Assembly (NCBI GenBank): GCA_905250125.1
Contig: CAJNOL010000185.1
Location: 83,160-147,159 of the forward strand
Length of the DNA stretch: 64,000 nt
From: Rotaria sordida
Taxonomy: Eukaryota; Rotifera; Eurotatoria; Philodinida; Philodinidae
Reading direction: 5' to 3'
Shown in pieces: positions 12,263 to 24,556 of this stretch. Numbering within the stretch: the stretch's first letter is position 1; each line of letters starts with the position of its first letter. The notes beneath the pieces were generated by a model. The model had not been told where the DNA came from. It ran no database searches and saw nothing but the letters and a program-made list of their open reading frames with translations. A program made the translations under genes and the position numbers.

Positions 12263-12626
12263 GGGTGGGTGTGGGTGTTGAGTATGGTTGTAGGGTGCGG
12301 GTGCAGTGTGGGTGTGACGTGTGGGTGTGGGGTGGGTGTGGGTGTGGGCGTGGGTGGGCGTGGGTGGGTGTGGGTGAGTTAAGAGAACACCCACACCCAC
12401 ATCCACACCCACATCCACACCCATCCACACCCATCTACACCCATCCATACCCACATCCACACTCACACCCACATCCGCACCCATCCACACCCACATCCAC
12501 ACCCACACCCACATCCACACCCATCCACACCCACCCACATCCACATCCACACCCATTCACACCCACACCCACACCCACACCCACACCCACATCCACACCC
12601 ATCCACACCCATCCACACCCACACCC
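12263..12626. repeat. Long telomere-like palindrome: (GGGTGT)n / (CCCACA)n
   Basis: A G-rich arm (12263-12375, GGGTGTGGGTGTG units) is joined through GAGTTAAGAGAACA to a C-rich arm (about 12389-12626) made of CCCACACCCACATCCACACC units. The two arms are complementary and could form a long hairpin; the G strand could form quadruplexes. The hexamer matches the TGTGGG telomere repeat reported for bdelloids (established knowledge, recalled), here inside the contig and in opposite orientations either side of a centre. Confidence 0.85.
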
Positions 12627-14097
12627 TGAGTTCACTTTTACTCATCATTGCATAAAGGTGAAACCTAAGACATTTTTATGGAACAATTAGCAAAAAACTC
12701 GGGTTGGATTCAAATTCGATCGAGATTGCCTAAAAAATGTATAAGATGTGTTAGTCATCGAATATCGAAAATCGTAAAAACAGTATCTTATACATTTGGA
12801 GTGACTATCCGGTGCAGATTATAGAACTTCATTAACATTAACGTTCAGGTTAGGTTCAGAAATTATTGAACCCAACGGACTCTACTCTAACGCAATATCT
12901 TATCACAGAAAATAGAATTTTTCTTTTTTTTTGACTGCTAATGATTTATTTCTCATAGATAATATAACTATTCAGTTTGATGTGTTTTTCTTACAGCTAT
13001 GCAACAAGAAGTTATATGAATGTCTAAAGAATGGTCACTTGATACTGTAACAATAGATAACACTGTACTTTGTTCATATACAGATGATATTCGAGAGGCA
13101 ACAATTGAAGCAAATATTTTTTTTTCAAAAAAGATTCATAATCTAAAATATTTTATTGTACTTCATTTTAAGGGTGTTTATGGTCTGTATTTGAAAGATG
13201 CTGGTTGGAATTGAAAAAAATATTCATTTATATGAATCACAAAATAAAGTTGTTTATATACAATTGCACCATATATTTATGTGAACATTGAGTTTTACGT
13301 GCTGTTGCTTTCCTTTGTGATATCAAATAGAAATTTTTGTTTTTTTGGGATGTGTTTGCGTATGAGTACAAGTGTCGATGTTAGTTTATGGTGAATGCAG
13401 TTCTAAGAACGAGAATGTGGTTGTGAATACAGAGAAGATGTACAGCTAAATCATCTACAGCGAACAACAAAAATTTGATTGACGTATATACTTTCTTTTG
13501 CTCTTATTCCACGAAGAGTTGCCGTATTTGTACAAGCTGCATTTGAAAAGCTTTTTGCATTTGCATAGAAAAAAAATCGATAAGCTAATGCAGAATAGTG
13601 CGTCTTACTGGGTGTCAGTGGCTGGGTTTTTTTCCAACTTGGAGAAAGCAAAACAAAGTCAATACTCAGATGATGTGACGCTGCAACAGCAAATTTTCAT
13701 AACAATATTCTGGCTATCGCATCGTATTTATGAAAGAAAAAATGTGAAACATGACTATTCAAAATATGAAATAACAATGCTGATACATAGTATAATGTGT
13801 TTTTCACAAATTTGAAGAATGCGGAACTTCTCCTAAATCACCTACACCTACCCACTCCCAAGCACATTCATTCAAAACTCGATATTCATCTATTGAAAAC
13901 GTTCGAAGTTATCATAGGAATGGTTTTCGTTTACAAACCAATCGTTACAGTTGTGTGAATAAGAATTTTTATTTTTATTTCAATCTCAGAGTGAACATGG
14001 AAATCAAAAATGTTTATATATTGAAATATAATTAGTTTTATATTGATAATAATTAGTTTTATATTGATAATAATTGAAATACAAATGCAATGTTCAT
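12627..14097. other. Intergenic, no recognised gene
   Basis: Contains a GGTTCA/GGACTC phrase near 12850 resembling the end of the minisatellite at 10338-10590, an unassigned 64-codon frame (13020-13214) preceded by a possible acceptor (TTCTTACAG), a 105-codon frame (13498-13815) without recognisable features, and a short direct duplication (TTTATATTGATAATAATTAG) near 14036-14070. Confidence 0.5.
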
Positions 14098-17000
14098 TCA
14101 CAGTTTTTCGTATTTGATCACAGCTTGCTTATTTTCATCAACCACATAGAGATTGAGATTAGAGTCTAGCGCAACATCGTCCGGTTGGCCAAGTGTGGGT
14201 GTACTACCACTACCTCCAACCACAACCCTGCCAATCGTTGAATTGGCGCAATACATTACAACTCTTCGATAGCCGCTGTCCGCAACGTATAGGTTCCCAT
14301 ACGGATCGTACTTCATACCCATTGGGCCATTAAGCGATGAAGAAGTGCTATTAACTTGAGTAAGAGTTATCCTCGGTGATGATGCACCAAAAGTCCACAA
14401 ATAGACAGCATTTCCATTTTCGGAGCTAACATAGGCTTCATTGGATGAGTACAATGACAATAAAATACCATAGAGGTTAGCAGTAGACGCGGATCCAATG
14501 ACAATGGTACCGTTTGTTGCATTCGGAGCCCATTTCATAACTCGTTTATTGTCTTCATCAACAACGTAAAGATTTAAGTCATCATCGACATCTACGCCTA
14601 AAGGATTATTGAGACGATCGAGTGCTGATGAACTGGCACCACTTTTTCCGGCAACAGTAGTACCATTGCTGAAATCTGGAGGATAGCGTATTACTCGATT
14701 GGTAGCATGACTGGATAAATAGATATATCCATTCTTGTCGAAAGTAAAAGTCAATGGATGATCACCCTCAACACTAGTGTCGATCACTGTGACACCATTT
14801 GTTGCGCCCTGGCTCCACTTTTGGATGCGAGAGTTGTGATGATCGCTCACATACAGTGCGTCATTTGCATCGATGTATAGCGATGTAGGGTCCCGAAATT
14901 GACTAGGACCCGTGCCACTTATGCCAGTACCAGCAACTATTCTGCCTGTCTGATTCCAACGAAGATTCGTGCCTAAAAACCATACAACATGCATACGATT
15001 ATTATAATAAAACATTGCTCACATGAATTATAGGCTACTGTAGTCGTCGTTGATGTTGTCGCTAGAAAATCAAATGATAGAGCATGATTGTACAATTAAA
15101 CTAATTATCTAGCCTTGTAAACTCAAATGTTTTTGCTTTGTAAATATCTAACTTGATAGTCTCACTAAATTTATTTAATAGAAATGGTCAAATAATCTGA
15201 TGTAATTGTAGTCGATGAAATCACTGATTGCGATGAATTACCATTTTTGCTGAAATATACTAGTTCGACATACCTGTTGTCGTAGTGCCTGTTGATGTCG
15301 TCGAAGTCGCTGTTGTAGTTGTTGATGTCGTTGCAGACGACGTCGTCGAAGTTACTGTTGTGGGTGTGGGTGTCGATGTAGATGATGTCGTCGAAGTCGC
15401 TGTTGTAGTTGTTGATGTCGTCGAAGTCNNNNNNNNNNTGTAGTTGTTGATGTCGTCGAAGTCGCTGTTGTAGTTGTTGATGTCGATGTAGTTGATATAA
15501 TTCCTTAGTAAAACTTGATTTGTAAACAAACGATGATCTGTTGGGGCGTGGGTAAGTGGGTACTAGTGTGGTGTGAGTAGGTGTCTATCGGTACACTCAC
15601 ATCCTTACTTCAGTAGTTTCCTTGCTGAATTACCATAACTATCTCAAAAATTTAAAGTCGTTGAAGTTCTATCCCTATTACTATGGCTCTGGTCATGACT
15701 CTCCTTCATCATGTTTCCTCTCTATTCTTTTTTTTGATGCGCTTAGTTTGATCTCTTGTGCCTGTTCACTCTTTGTTGTTCGAATATGGTTCATTTGTGT
15801 GTCGGTAACTAATGATAAAATTGCGGATAAGAGATATTGGGAGTCTTAGAACAATGCACTAGCCGAGAAAGCAGCACACAGCCACTTGTCCGTACTTTTG
15901 TTTTCATGCCTTGATGTCTTGTGTTGACGAGTCACAGAGAATCGTGAGAGATATGCTGTTGTGAAAGATATATGCCAAGTGCGCAAAGGAATACTCGACA
16001 CTTCTGACGAATAATGAGTGCCTTTTCTAGTTCAATTAGTTAGGACTTCTAGACAAATTAAAAAGAATCCATCGTTCGAGTCCCAAACAAATGTTTGTCA
16101 TCTTCGTCATCCTATCATGTTGCTTAGTCCCACGTGTGAGTCATAAGATTAGACTCTCATGGCTATTTCAAGTTTTATGTCCGATTAATCAAAGTTGCAA
16201 ATGCTCGATTCAAAGCTGAACAAGAAAAATCGACAAAAATGATGACATCAATCATTGCTCACTTATATCGTACTTGTACTTCGTAGCAAGAACAATCTTC
16301 GAAGACATAGTGAAAACTATGTTGGAATCCTCTTGAATAAAAATTTTCTTATACAAAAGGATTCGAAACTTTGTAACCTAAACCAAAGCGAATCGATGAT
16401 AAGTATTGATCCAGGGAGAATTCTTTGCAAAACTTCATATTATCTTGTCAGAAAAAAAGATCATTCGTGATAGTATGAAAGAATATTTATATAATTACAA
16501 GTTCAGATTAAAACTATTTCGATGAGAACTTTTAATGAAAAAATTATGGTAAGCACTTCACGCATTTCAAACATCAACTTGACAATCTTTCCATGAGTTT
16601 ACTTTAAGCTAAATAAGGATCGAAACCATAGTATAGGAAAATCAGTTATGACTTTAAAACAGTGAATCTTTTGAAACGAGCTAAATCAGCGATATTTCAG
16701 TGGTCACATCGGAACTTTCTCTACTTTCATACTATTAGTGTTAATACTATAGTGCATGAACAGGATGGCCATATTTTCTGATCCTATTGTGCCTTTGGGA
16801 TTTTCAAGATTTTAATTCCTTTTTCGACTGCAAAATATAGTATGTTTTTTATAATACTATCAGGATGGACAACGCATCAGATTTTTTTCACAAAAACTTC
16901 TGATTTATAATGCACTTTTTATAGCTTTCTAACATCTGGATCTTTTATTTTGAAGTTCATTTTTCGGATCATCCATATTCTTCAAGCTTTTGCCTTTCCT

Positions 17001-18056
17001 TTTAACAATATAATGAGGCTAGAATTAAGACTGCTTCGACCAGTAACAGGTTCGAATAGACCTTAAAAATGGTACTTGCATTCTCTACGATATTTTTGAC
17101 GATTATATTAAGATGATCGCTGATGTTTTCCAATGGTACCCACTCCAAGGCAGTCCCGTGTAGAATAATGTTAGTTTTGAAGAATCAGAAAGACTATGTA
17201 TGGAAATTGTGAGATTAGCTATGAGATGTGCCAACGCTGTTCATTTATGACTAGGTACAGGCTCGTATAGAATCATATAGAGTCGCATTTGACGCCGTAT
17301 ATGGCCTTTTGCAACCGTCATTATTGTCGTCCAGAGCATATTTCATGCCTCAATGCTGTTATTAATTTTTTTATTTATCGTATGGCAGTAAAGAGATCGT
17401 CAGAAAGAATTTATTTTTTGTAATTAACTGAGTCACTAAAGTCATCTGCATATCTTACTAAGTTTTCTTGTTCTTGTCTCGTTTTGAAGAAAAAATATCT
17501 GATCATTTTCTTATTTCCTAAACTTATGATGTAGCAATCCTGTTCATCAATGATTGAACGCGTACTAGATCAATTGTTCTCTCACTCTCTAAAAAGTATC
17601 ATCGTGAGAAAAATAGTTGCAGTGAAAATGAATATTTGAGATCATACGATAGAACAGGCCAATCTACAAAAAATTCAGGAAATAATATTTAATCAGAAAA
17701 TACCTGCGGCTGTATTTGTTGACATTGGTTTCAACCATAATGTGATTACAACAGCCAGAGCAATTCCACCGAGCAATGCTCCGACAATACAACATTGAAT
17801 ACATAATGGCCAAAGACAGGCTAACCTAATTTTGCGCCTTTTGATTATATAAATAAATAGATAAATACATTTTAAAAATGACATTATTAGACAACAATAT
17901 TCAACGCTGACTTTACCTCTTCTTGTTATCGTCTTCTTCTTCTTTTTCTTTTTCTTCTTCTTCTTCCCAAGACGATTTTGCTGTGGCCGAGGAATTTATT
18001 TTAGGTGTGTTTGATTCTACATCAAACGACCAAACAGATAATTCAGGAGACTTCAT
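14098..18056 (-). CDS. Type II membrane protein with acidic tail, Thr-rich stalk and NHL-repeat ectodomain
   Basis: Five exons join in phase: 18056-17917, 17837-17704, 15503-15274, 15061-15023 and 14972-14098. Exon 1 starts MKSPELSVWSFDV and encodes a 46-residue acidic tail (EEEEEKEKEEEDD). Exon 2 encodes RRKIRLACLW and one hydrophobic helix (CIVGALLGGIALAVVITLWL). Exon 3 is a Thr/Ser stalk, exon 4 continues it, and exon 5 encodes about 290 residues of NHL repeats (NLRWNQTG...GPSQFRDPTSLYIDANDALYVSD; later NPLGVDVDDDLNLYVVD and LNGPMGMKYDPYGNLYVADS). The topology predicts an extracellular six-bladed-type propeller on a stalk. A 10-N gap lies inside exon 3; its true length must differ modulo 3 for the frame to stay open. 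Intron 2 is 2.2 kb. The scaffold parallels the kelch proteins in this window. Ligand unknown. Confidence 0.87.
15429..15438. other. Assembly gap (10 N) inside the Thr-stalk exon
   Basis: The gap is flanked on both sides by the same ACA/TCA/ACG repeat, consistent with a collapsed microsatellite. With exactly 10 bases the stalk would change frame. Confidence 0.95.
15544..15610. repeat. Weak telomere-like palindrome in NHL-gene intron
   Basis: G-rich GCGTGGGTAAGTGGG with GTGTGGTGTGAG, then the C-rich phrase ACACTCACATCC. It lies 40 bp inside the 2.2 kb intron 2. Confidence 0.5.
15611..17703. other. Remainder of NHL-gene intron 2
   Basis: About 2 kb of AT-rich DNA with no gene recognised on either strand. 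A tRNA-like relic may lie at about 16025-16092 (CTAGTTCAATTAGTTAGGAC then GTTCGAGTCCC), where the box A/B-like motifs have a degenerate stem. Confidence 0.5.
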
Positions 18057-19026
18057 ATTCTTTAATGATGATTATGATCTATGTAGTAGGCAACCTGAAT
18101 GTCGTCTATCACGAGAAGGAAAGCGTAGTTTCTATTATAACGCAATTCAATAAAATGAAAATTTTCTGGCTTCCTCTATTTTGTAACTAGATGCAGTTCT
18201 GAATTTTTTTAATTAAAGCTACCCTCGAACAGAAAAGAAAAAATCAAACAAAACAATTGTTTGTCCGAAAATATAATTAATTATATTTTTATTTTGCTTC
18301 TTTCTGCTCTCTGCGTTGTTGAAATCAATTTGCATAATAAATGTTACACAATCATCATTCTCTTGTATAACAAAACATGTTTAAACTTTTCAATTGGTAG
18401 AAATTCAGATCATGCATTTGAAATAGAGAAACCCCATGTTTTGATGTGTTGTCCAAAAAGTTTTATTTTTTTTTCAATCAGTTGGCAACCTATTGAGCAA
18501 CAAGCCTTTGTTTTCGTTGACAACTCGAGATTTATTCTTCTCTTTTAACAATACAAATTTTTTGGTTGAAACATCGACACAAGACTTATAATCTCTAGAT
18601 AGTCGACAGTAAAGGTATCTTAGATAAAAGTTTAGATTTGTATGACATGGTTTTATCTATAATTATAGGAGAATTGAGTCTAATCAACTGAAATCATCTG
18701 CAGATATATCATCTAGAAATATTTTAACAGCTATTTTAATTCTTTGAAATTCGAGTAGAAAGCAGTATAATGTAGACTCTGAACAGATTCAATGTGGCGC
18801 TCATACATACATGCAGTCTTAGTAGTAATTATGTTATAGAAGTTTGAATGTAATTTCAGTGTCAACCAATTGAGAATGGTCTGTAGTGTTCCATGAGAAA
18901 ATGAATTTTGTCTCTGATAAAATAAATGACGAATGAAAGCCAAAACAACTCGGACGAATGTTGCTGTGGATGTGAGCGTGAGTGACTGGTTCTTTCTATG
19001 TCAAAAGCATACATCCATACTCATAG
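18057..19026. other. Intergenic region upstream of the NHL gene
   Basis: This should hold the NHL-gene promoter on the minus side; no element is recognisable. A weak telomere-like palindrome lies at 18965-19024 (GTGGATGTGAGCGTGAGTG ... CATACATCCATACTCAT). Confidence 0.45.
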
Positions 19027-19229
19027 CTACGCCTGTTAAAAATAGAGTAGCATTTCTTATGTTAAAATCTATGTTGAAATGTAGCGAAATAACAGAAGAA
19101 GATACAATAGTAACTGCTTCGGGTGAAAACTTTGCTCAAAGAGTAGCAGCTGCCATTGTACTTATGAATCTACGAGTAATAATTTCTCAAGAACAAAAGT
19201 ATGACCGGAAATACATTCACTTAAATTAA
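19027..19229 (+). CDS. Possible terminal exon, weakly Alba-like
   Basis: Open frame following a plausible acceptor (CTCATAG at 19020-19026), ending at TAA 19229. It encodes about 67 residues: TPVKNRVAFLMLKSMLKC, then a region with TVTASGENFAQRV-type spacing (here IVTASGENFAQRV) and AAAIVLMNLRVII. The pattern of a hydrophobic strand, a helix, A-x-G and another helix vaguely resembles the nucleic-acid-binding Alba fold, but this is only a resemblance. No upstream exon was identified, so the gene is incomplete or a relic. Confidence 0.3.
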
Positions 19230-22200
19230 TTTTCTAATCATCGTAATTGAAATTCTCATCATGACACGAACTATACATATGTCTATACATGCATCAATTC
19301 TATAATTGAATATAATAAACTTTATGGTAAAGAAAAAAAAACTAATAATCTATTCGAATTTTTTAATGATAATTTGTTCCATCATGGAAGGTTGATGGAA
19401 ATCATCTAATTTTCTTTTTCCAAAGATTTCAAATATTCGAACGTTTTTCCTGGTACGTTTTCATGATTGATTCCGTCAAATTTTGTGACATTCCATTCAA
19501 ATATTTTTTGAGTCGAAAAACGAAGGGCAAACATGTCAAGATGTAGTTCAGATGAAACATTTTACGTCTGGATGCAATTTTGTTTTAAACGGCTGCTTCA
19601 GTGCAACATTTTTTGCATTTAGACACATTTGAAATGAAATTTTAAAAATAAATATCTATCCATCTCAGATTCGAGCAGAGATCCTTTAAACATATTGTTC
19701 TGATAGTATTATAAGAGATTGGTAAACAAATTATTATTATCTCAAATGAGTGAAGTTAGATTTGAATAAGAAAATCAGTGATCCAAAGTCGTACATGTAT
19801 ATGTACCACTGAGTTATACAGACTCGAAATGTTTTCTCGTTCTGAAGATAGTTTATTTGTAGTCTAACTGTGTACTTCTAAGCTATCAGTATAATAGTAT
19901 TTACTTTTGTAAAACTGAAATATTCTACACTCAGCATATTTTTCTATTGTTTTTTTTTTTTTCGTTAAAGTGAGTAGTTATAAGTTCAAATGAATATGCT
20001 TTTATCTTGTAGTGATCCGGACGAATAGCAGAAACTTTTTTTTTTTCTAAATGAAAAGACTAATATATCTGGTGGTCTTGTATATAATTGTAATTGTTGA
20101 AAAATTAATTACATTGTATATATAAGCTGAATGAAATTTCTTAGTAATAGGATTCAGAAATTTAAATTCCAAACTATTGATAAAGAGATTTGAATCACTG
20201 ATTTTAGCTTTCTTTTATAGAAATTTCTCAGAAACTTATATTCTGCTTTCATCATGTTCCATGTATTTAAATCAAGTCAGACAAAATCGATCGTAAAAAT
20301 GCGTTTTTATGCATTCAAAAATTTTTCTCAAAAAAAAAGCAAGTTTGAAAATACAAACTTCTTTTTGTTAAAGAAAGAAATTCAATTTATTAGTATAAAA
20401 AGCACACATTGAAACATGCTAAAATAAGTTCTTGGTTGCATAGGAAGCATCTTCGTCTTACAATCAGATATGTTTTAGAATTTCGAAATCTAAAAAGTTT
20501 TTTTTTTATGCGCATTGAAACGTCGTTTCATAAAAACTTACACCGGGAAGCATTTACTACAGTTGTCATTAATCGGGTGCATTCGCTTTTTTTTCTGAGA
20601 AACGCGCCTCGACATTGCTTGCTAATTGTATTTAGACGTAATTCTATTTTGAAATGCCTCTAGACACACGCTAGAAGAATTTTGTTAACTGCTTTTGGAT
20701 ACGATTCTAATAGAAAAAAGGTGTCTAGGTACGCATTAAGTCTGATCGCGTCGCAAAACAATTTTCAATCGATATGTAATCTAGGTGCACTTAAAATATG
20801 AAATATATGTTTACATGTTTCATAAGAAACTCAAGCCCTGAACATGTATATTTTTCGTTTGGTGATTACATGGAATGACGTAAATTTTATTATAGATCGA
20901 TATTATCAGTCAAGTCAATCAGAAAACTGACGAATTTTGTTTATACGGAAAACAGAAAGTTACGGAATTTTACACAGTGATAATAATTTATGAAGATTCT
21001 GAATACTACTCTAGATGGAACTCGGTGATTCACTTCATTATCTATATAATTTACAGGGTGGGTAAAAATATTTTTCCAGGAGGGTATCGCTATGGTTTTA
21101 TATAGAATCAATAACAAATTTTATATCAAATGAAAGCGCGTCAAAAATGGGATTTACTAGTATTAAGTGGTAAGGGTTCTACAAAAGTTTTTATATCAAA
21201 CATAATAAATCTCTAGAAACAGGATGTATAAAAATGGTTTTCTACGGGGTAATGCTGCGAAAATTTCTAGAATTTTGTTATGTTTGATATAAAAAGATTG
21301 ACAGAACCCTTACTTTTTAATACTGACAAATTCCATTTTTGATTTCCTTTCATTTAATATAAAATTTGTCATTGATCCTATTTAAAATCGCAGCATTACT
21401 CCGTAGAAAACCATTTTTATGCATCCTGTTTCTAGAGATTTATTATGTTTGATATAAAAACTTTTGTAGAATCCTTACCATTTAATACTAGTAAATCCCA
21501 TTTTTGACACGCTTTCATTCGGTATAAAATTTGTTATTGACTCTATTTAAAATCACAAGGTTATCCTCGTGGAAAAATATTTTTACCCACCCTGTACATT
21601 AGGATCTGCATGCTTTAGATATAATTGGACGTTTACAACAGGCTTATTTACCATGTAATTTAATGCTTATAATAATAACAATGTTAAATTAAGAAAATCG
21701 AAATACGAAACTGAAAAATAACGAACAAATAGGAATCATGAAAACAAAACTTACAACGTTCGTAAAAACAAACAAGAAAAAACTTGTGTTCTAAATGTAG
21801 AAATGAATAAGACAGATCCCTCATCTGGTGATTGATTCTCTTGTATAGTCTATGAGGCTAAAGAACATATGTGAGTTTCACATCCTAGCCCTAAAGGGGT
21901 TGTCCTAACAAGCTTTTTTTTACGTTCGTTCCAATAAGTCCTTCGAACATTTATTATGCTATAGTTTTTTTTTACAATATGAGGTAAAGGTGGGAATGGG
22001 TGTACGTATGGATGGTTTTAGTGCAAATGTATGTAAGTGGGCCTTGGGTGCAGGTCTGGTCTGCTTGCATACTCATTCACACGAATATCCTTATGTATCT
22101 GATTCCATCGAATAGTTTTAAAATATGTTATTGGCAGAGAATGTGACATTTACATTTGAGTAAAGATGAATTATGCTAGTCAGAAGTTCGTAAATGTTGG

Positions 22201-22656
22201 AAAAGAAGAATTTCAAAGCCATAATTGAAATTATGAAATGCTTAACGAGGTAAAAAAAAACCTACTGTGAGACTTTTAAGTACTCTCAGTAAGAGCTTGT
22301 TCCCTTAAATTTTCGAAGTCGAGATACTTTCTTTTACCCATAGTACGAAATTAACCTTGAATAAGAAAGATAAAAAAATGTGTGAGTTATTAACAGAAAG
22401 AAAAACATTAAGAAGCAGTAAACAACTTTTTTCTTTGTATCTGATAACGAACTGAAGAATTTATTTTCATCTTTGTATTCATGTCGATATTGGCTAGAAA
22501 GGTAGAGAGCTCTTTATCTTACGAACTTACACGACATCTAAGTTGCAAAAGATAACGAAATTCTTCGAAAGTGTAGCGTATTACTTGTTGTGTTATTGAC
22601 ATTTTTTCTGCATTAGATATTTATAAATTTATCAACTGCTTGATTATTTAAGACTT
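19230..22656. other. Intergenic region with one TA-flanked palindromic element
   Basis: No gene recognised. It contains the palindromic element 21054-21594. From about 22390 on, the sequence aligns with 24270-24556, i.e. the duplicated upstream region of kelch copies B and C. Confidence 0.5.
21054..21594. mobile_element. Non-autonomous Tc1/mariner-like palindromic element (MITE)
   Basis: Starts CAGGGTGGGTAAAAATATTT and ends with its reverse complement. It is flanked by TA on both sides (21052-21053, 21595-21596), as expected for Tc1/mariner-type insertion. The arms are about 270 bp and imperfect, with no coding capacity. A smaller palindrome is nested at the centre (AGAAACAGGATG...CATCCTGTTTCT). 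Confidence 0.8.
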
Positions 22657-23168
22657 ATGGCTGTTAGACCAGCTGATACACAGGTAGATCAATTAGATTC
22701 CAAGAATGTGACTGAGGCAACGCCAACGCCAAAATACGAACCACTGGACATTGCTAATGGTACTGAAGTGACAGTAAAGAGTGGTAAGTACGTATAACGA
22801 AATCATAGAAGACTATTGTCATAGATTATTGTCAATATAGAAAACTAGGTCTCCTTGCTAAAATTGCTATTGGTGTAGTCGTAGTTGCGGTTGTGGCGAC
22901 CGCTGTCACTGTTCCAGCTGTTCTCTTAACTCGACCGAAAACAGACTCTTCAAGTACTACCGTGGCTACTAGTACGCCAGCATACCGTTAACGACAGGAG
23001 TCCCTTCTTCAGCCACGACAACAATATCGGGTGTCACTTCCACAGGCGTAATGACAACACCAAGGATCGTTTCAACATTCACAACAACAAAAGCGAACAT
23101 CACTTCTACAGCAACAACAACACCAGATATCGCTTCGACAGCCACTTCTACTGCAACAGAGATGACAG
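22657..23168 (+). pseudogene. Truncated kelch-family stalk protein (copy B)
   Basis: Exons 22657-22787 and 22841-23168 mirror copy C: tail MAVRPADTQVDQLDSKN..., membrane helix IAIGVVVVAVVATAVTVPAV, then a Thr-rich stalk. Soon after the helix the frame runs into TAA at 22989-22991, while the Thr-rich coding continues in another frame to ATG ACA G and donor GTGAGATTC at 23169, so a small indel has broken it. No kelch exon follows before the upstream region of copy C begins near 24200. The membrane-helix exon looks undamaged, so a short stalkless product cannot be excluded. Confidence 0.75.
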
Positions 23169-23238
23169 GTGAGATTCGACCATAGGAGAATCTGTTCTTC
23201 ATCCATCTCTTGCTAGCAACAGTAACTTGCACATCAAA

Positions 23239-23324
23239 GGTATGAGCATAGATATGAGTACCAGTGAATGGAAGATCCATACCCACAGCCAACATCCCAT
23301 CCCCACTCGCATTCCCACTCACAT
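23239..23324. repeat. Telomere-like palindrome in copy B intron
   Basis: Core GAATGGAAGATCCA with C-rich arm CCCATCCCCACTCGCATTCC. The position is equivalent to 205-290 and 25183-25240. Confidence 0.65.
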
Positions 23325-24082
23325 TTACAGACAGCGTTCTTCGTAGAAGTTTCCCGATTTTTACGATGACTTTCTGACCCGAAATACTGCGTCCAAGTTC
23401 CATTCATTTTTAGTGTTCTTCTACTGCATGTGACAACTTTCCTGCATCTTTTCCGCCGGCTCCCGTGATTTTGGTTTCTTTCCGAAGTCTGAAATCATCA
23501 ACGTGGGTCCATATGATTAAAGACGTTTCGTTAGCAGAGAAACGCTATTATCTATCCATTTGGGGAACAATTTCAAATTCTGAGATTTACCATCAAAAAC
23601 ATTTTCCAGAGGATAGTACGTACGAAGAATTGATTTTAGTTGAATTCATCAATTGATTATGATGTATTAGAATACAAATCTAAGTATTACATTCAGCGAA
23701 AATGTTTATAGCAAAAGATTAACTATAATGAGAAAAATCAGGCTAATCAAATGACAATGAACGAAGATATATGACAATTTATCGAAGCAACATTGTCCGC
23801 ATGTTGAAATATTGAAGATCTCAAAATTAGGAAAGCATCATTCTCAAAGACATTTATCATATGTTGTTTTTCTGCATACATGTATATATGTTGGTGACTA
23901 CAAAAAACATGCATATCATTTGAGTTTAGTTATGTGAAGCCTATTTGTATAGAGACCGTTTACGTTATTTTTTATAGTTGTAGTTAGTGAGCTGAATTTT
24001 GACGAAAACTTGCATGTTCATTATTTCGCTATGTTTCGATAAAGCATTTATTACTTCAGATATGATTGACGAATTATGAGAT

Positions 24083-24160
24083 TGTGGGTGTGGCTGCGGG
24101 TATGTGTGATTGGAGATTAGATCCGTACTAACACTCCCGACCGCCAACATCCTTATTCTT
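24083..24160. repeat. Telomere-like palindrome upstream of kelch copy C
   Basis: G-rich arm GTGGGTGTGGCTGCGGG, core TTGGAGATTAGATCC, and C-rich ACACTCCCGACCGCCAACATCC. Confidence 0.6.
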
Positions 24161-24556
24161 AATTGCTGAAGTCTGTAATGGGGACAGGAGTGGGGGAGCC
24201 GCGAAAACTTGACCTTAAAACTTACACTCACTATTTTCTTCGAAAATATATGTAAGTTCTGCGAAATAATTAGAAGCAGCAAAGAGCTTTGTTCTTTTGC
24301 ATTTGATAACGAACTGAAGAATTTCATTTTATCTTGATCTCTATGACGGTATTGACCAAAAAATCTTCAAAAAAAAAGCCTTTACTTTTGTTAACTAGAA
24401 AGGAAAAGAGCTCTTTATCTCTCCAAGTTACAGGACGTCTAAATCACAAAAGATAACGAAATACTTTAAAACGATAGCACACTACTTGTTATTTCATCAA
24501 CATTTTTCTGCATTCGGTATTTTTTAACTTATAAACTACTTAGTTGTTTAACATTC

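Noticed and set aside
12216-12690. Several long open frames on both strands, rich in His/Pro/Thr or Val/Gly/Cys
   Set aside because: They are translations of the CCCACA/GGGTGT palindrome, which is open in most frames.
17923-18153. Plus-strand Ser-rich frame
   Set aside because: Antisense of exon 1 of the NHL gene, whose acidic Glu/Lys run reads as Ser/Phe on the other strand.
22969-23403. 144-codon minus-strand Val-rich frame
   Set aside because: Antisense of the Thr-rich stalk exon and intron of kelch copy B; the same applies to 24726-25088 and 24937-25272 opposite copy C.
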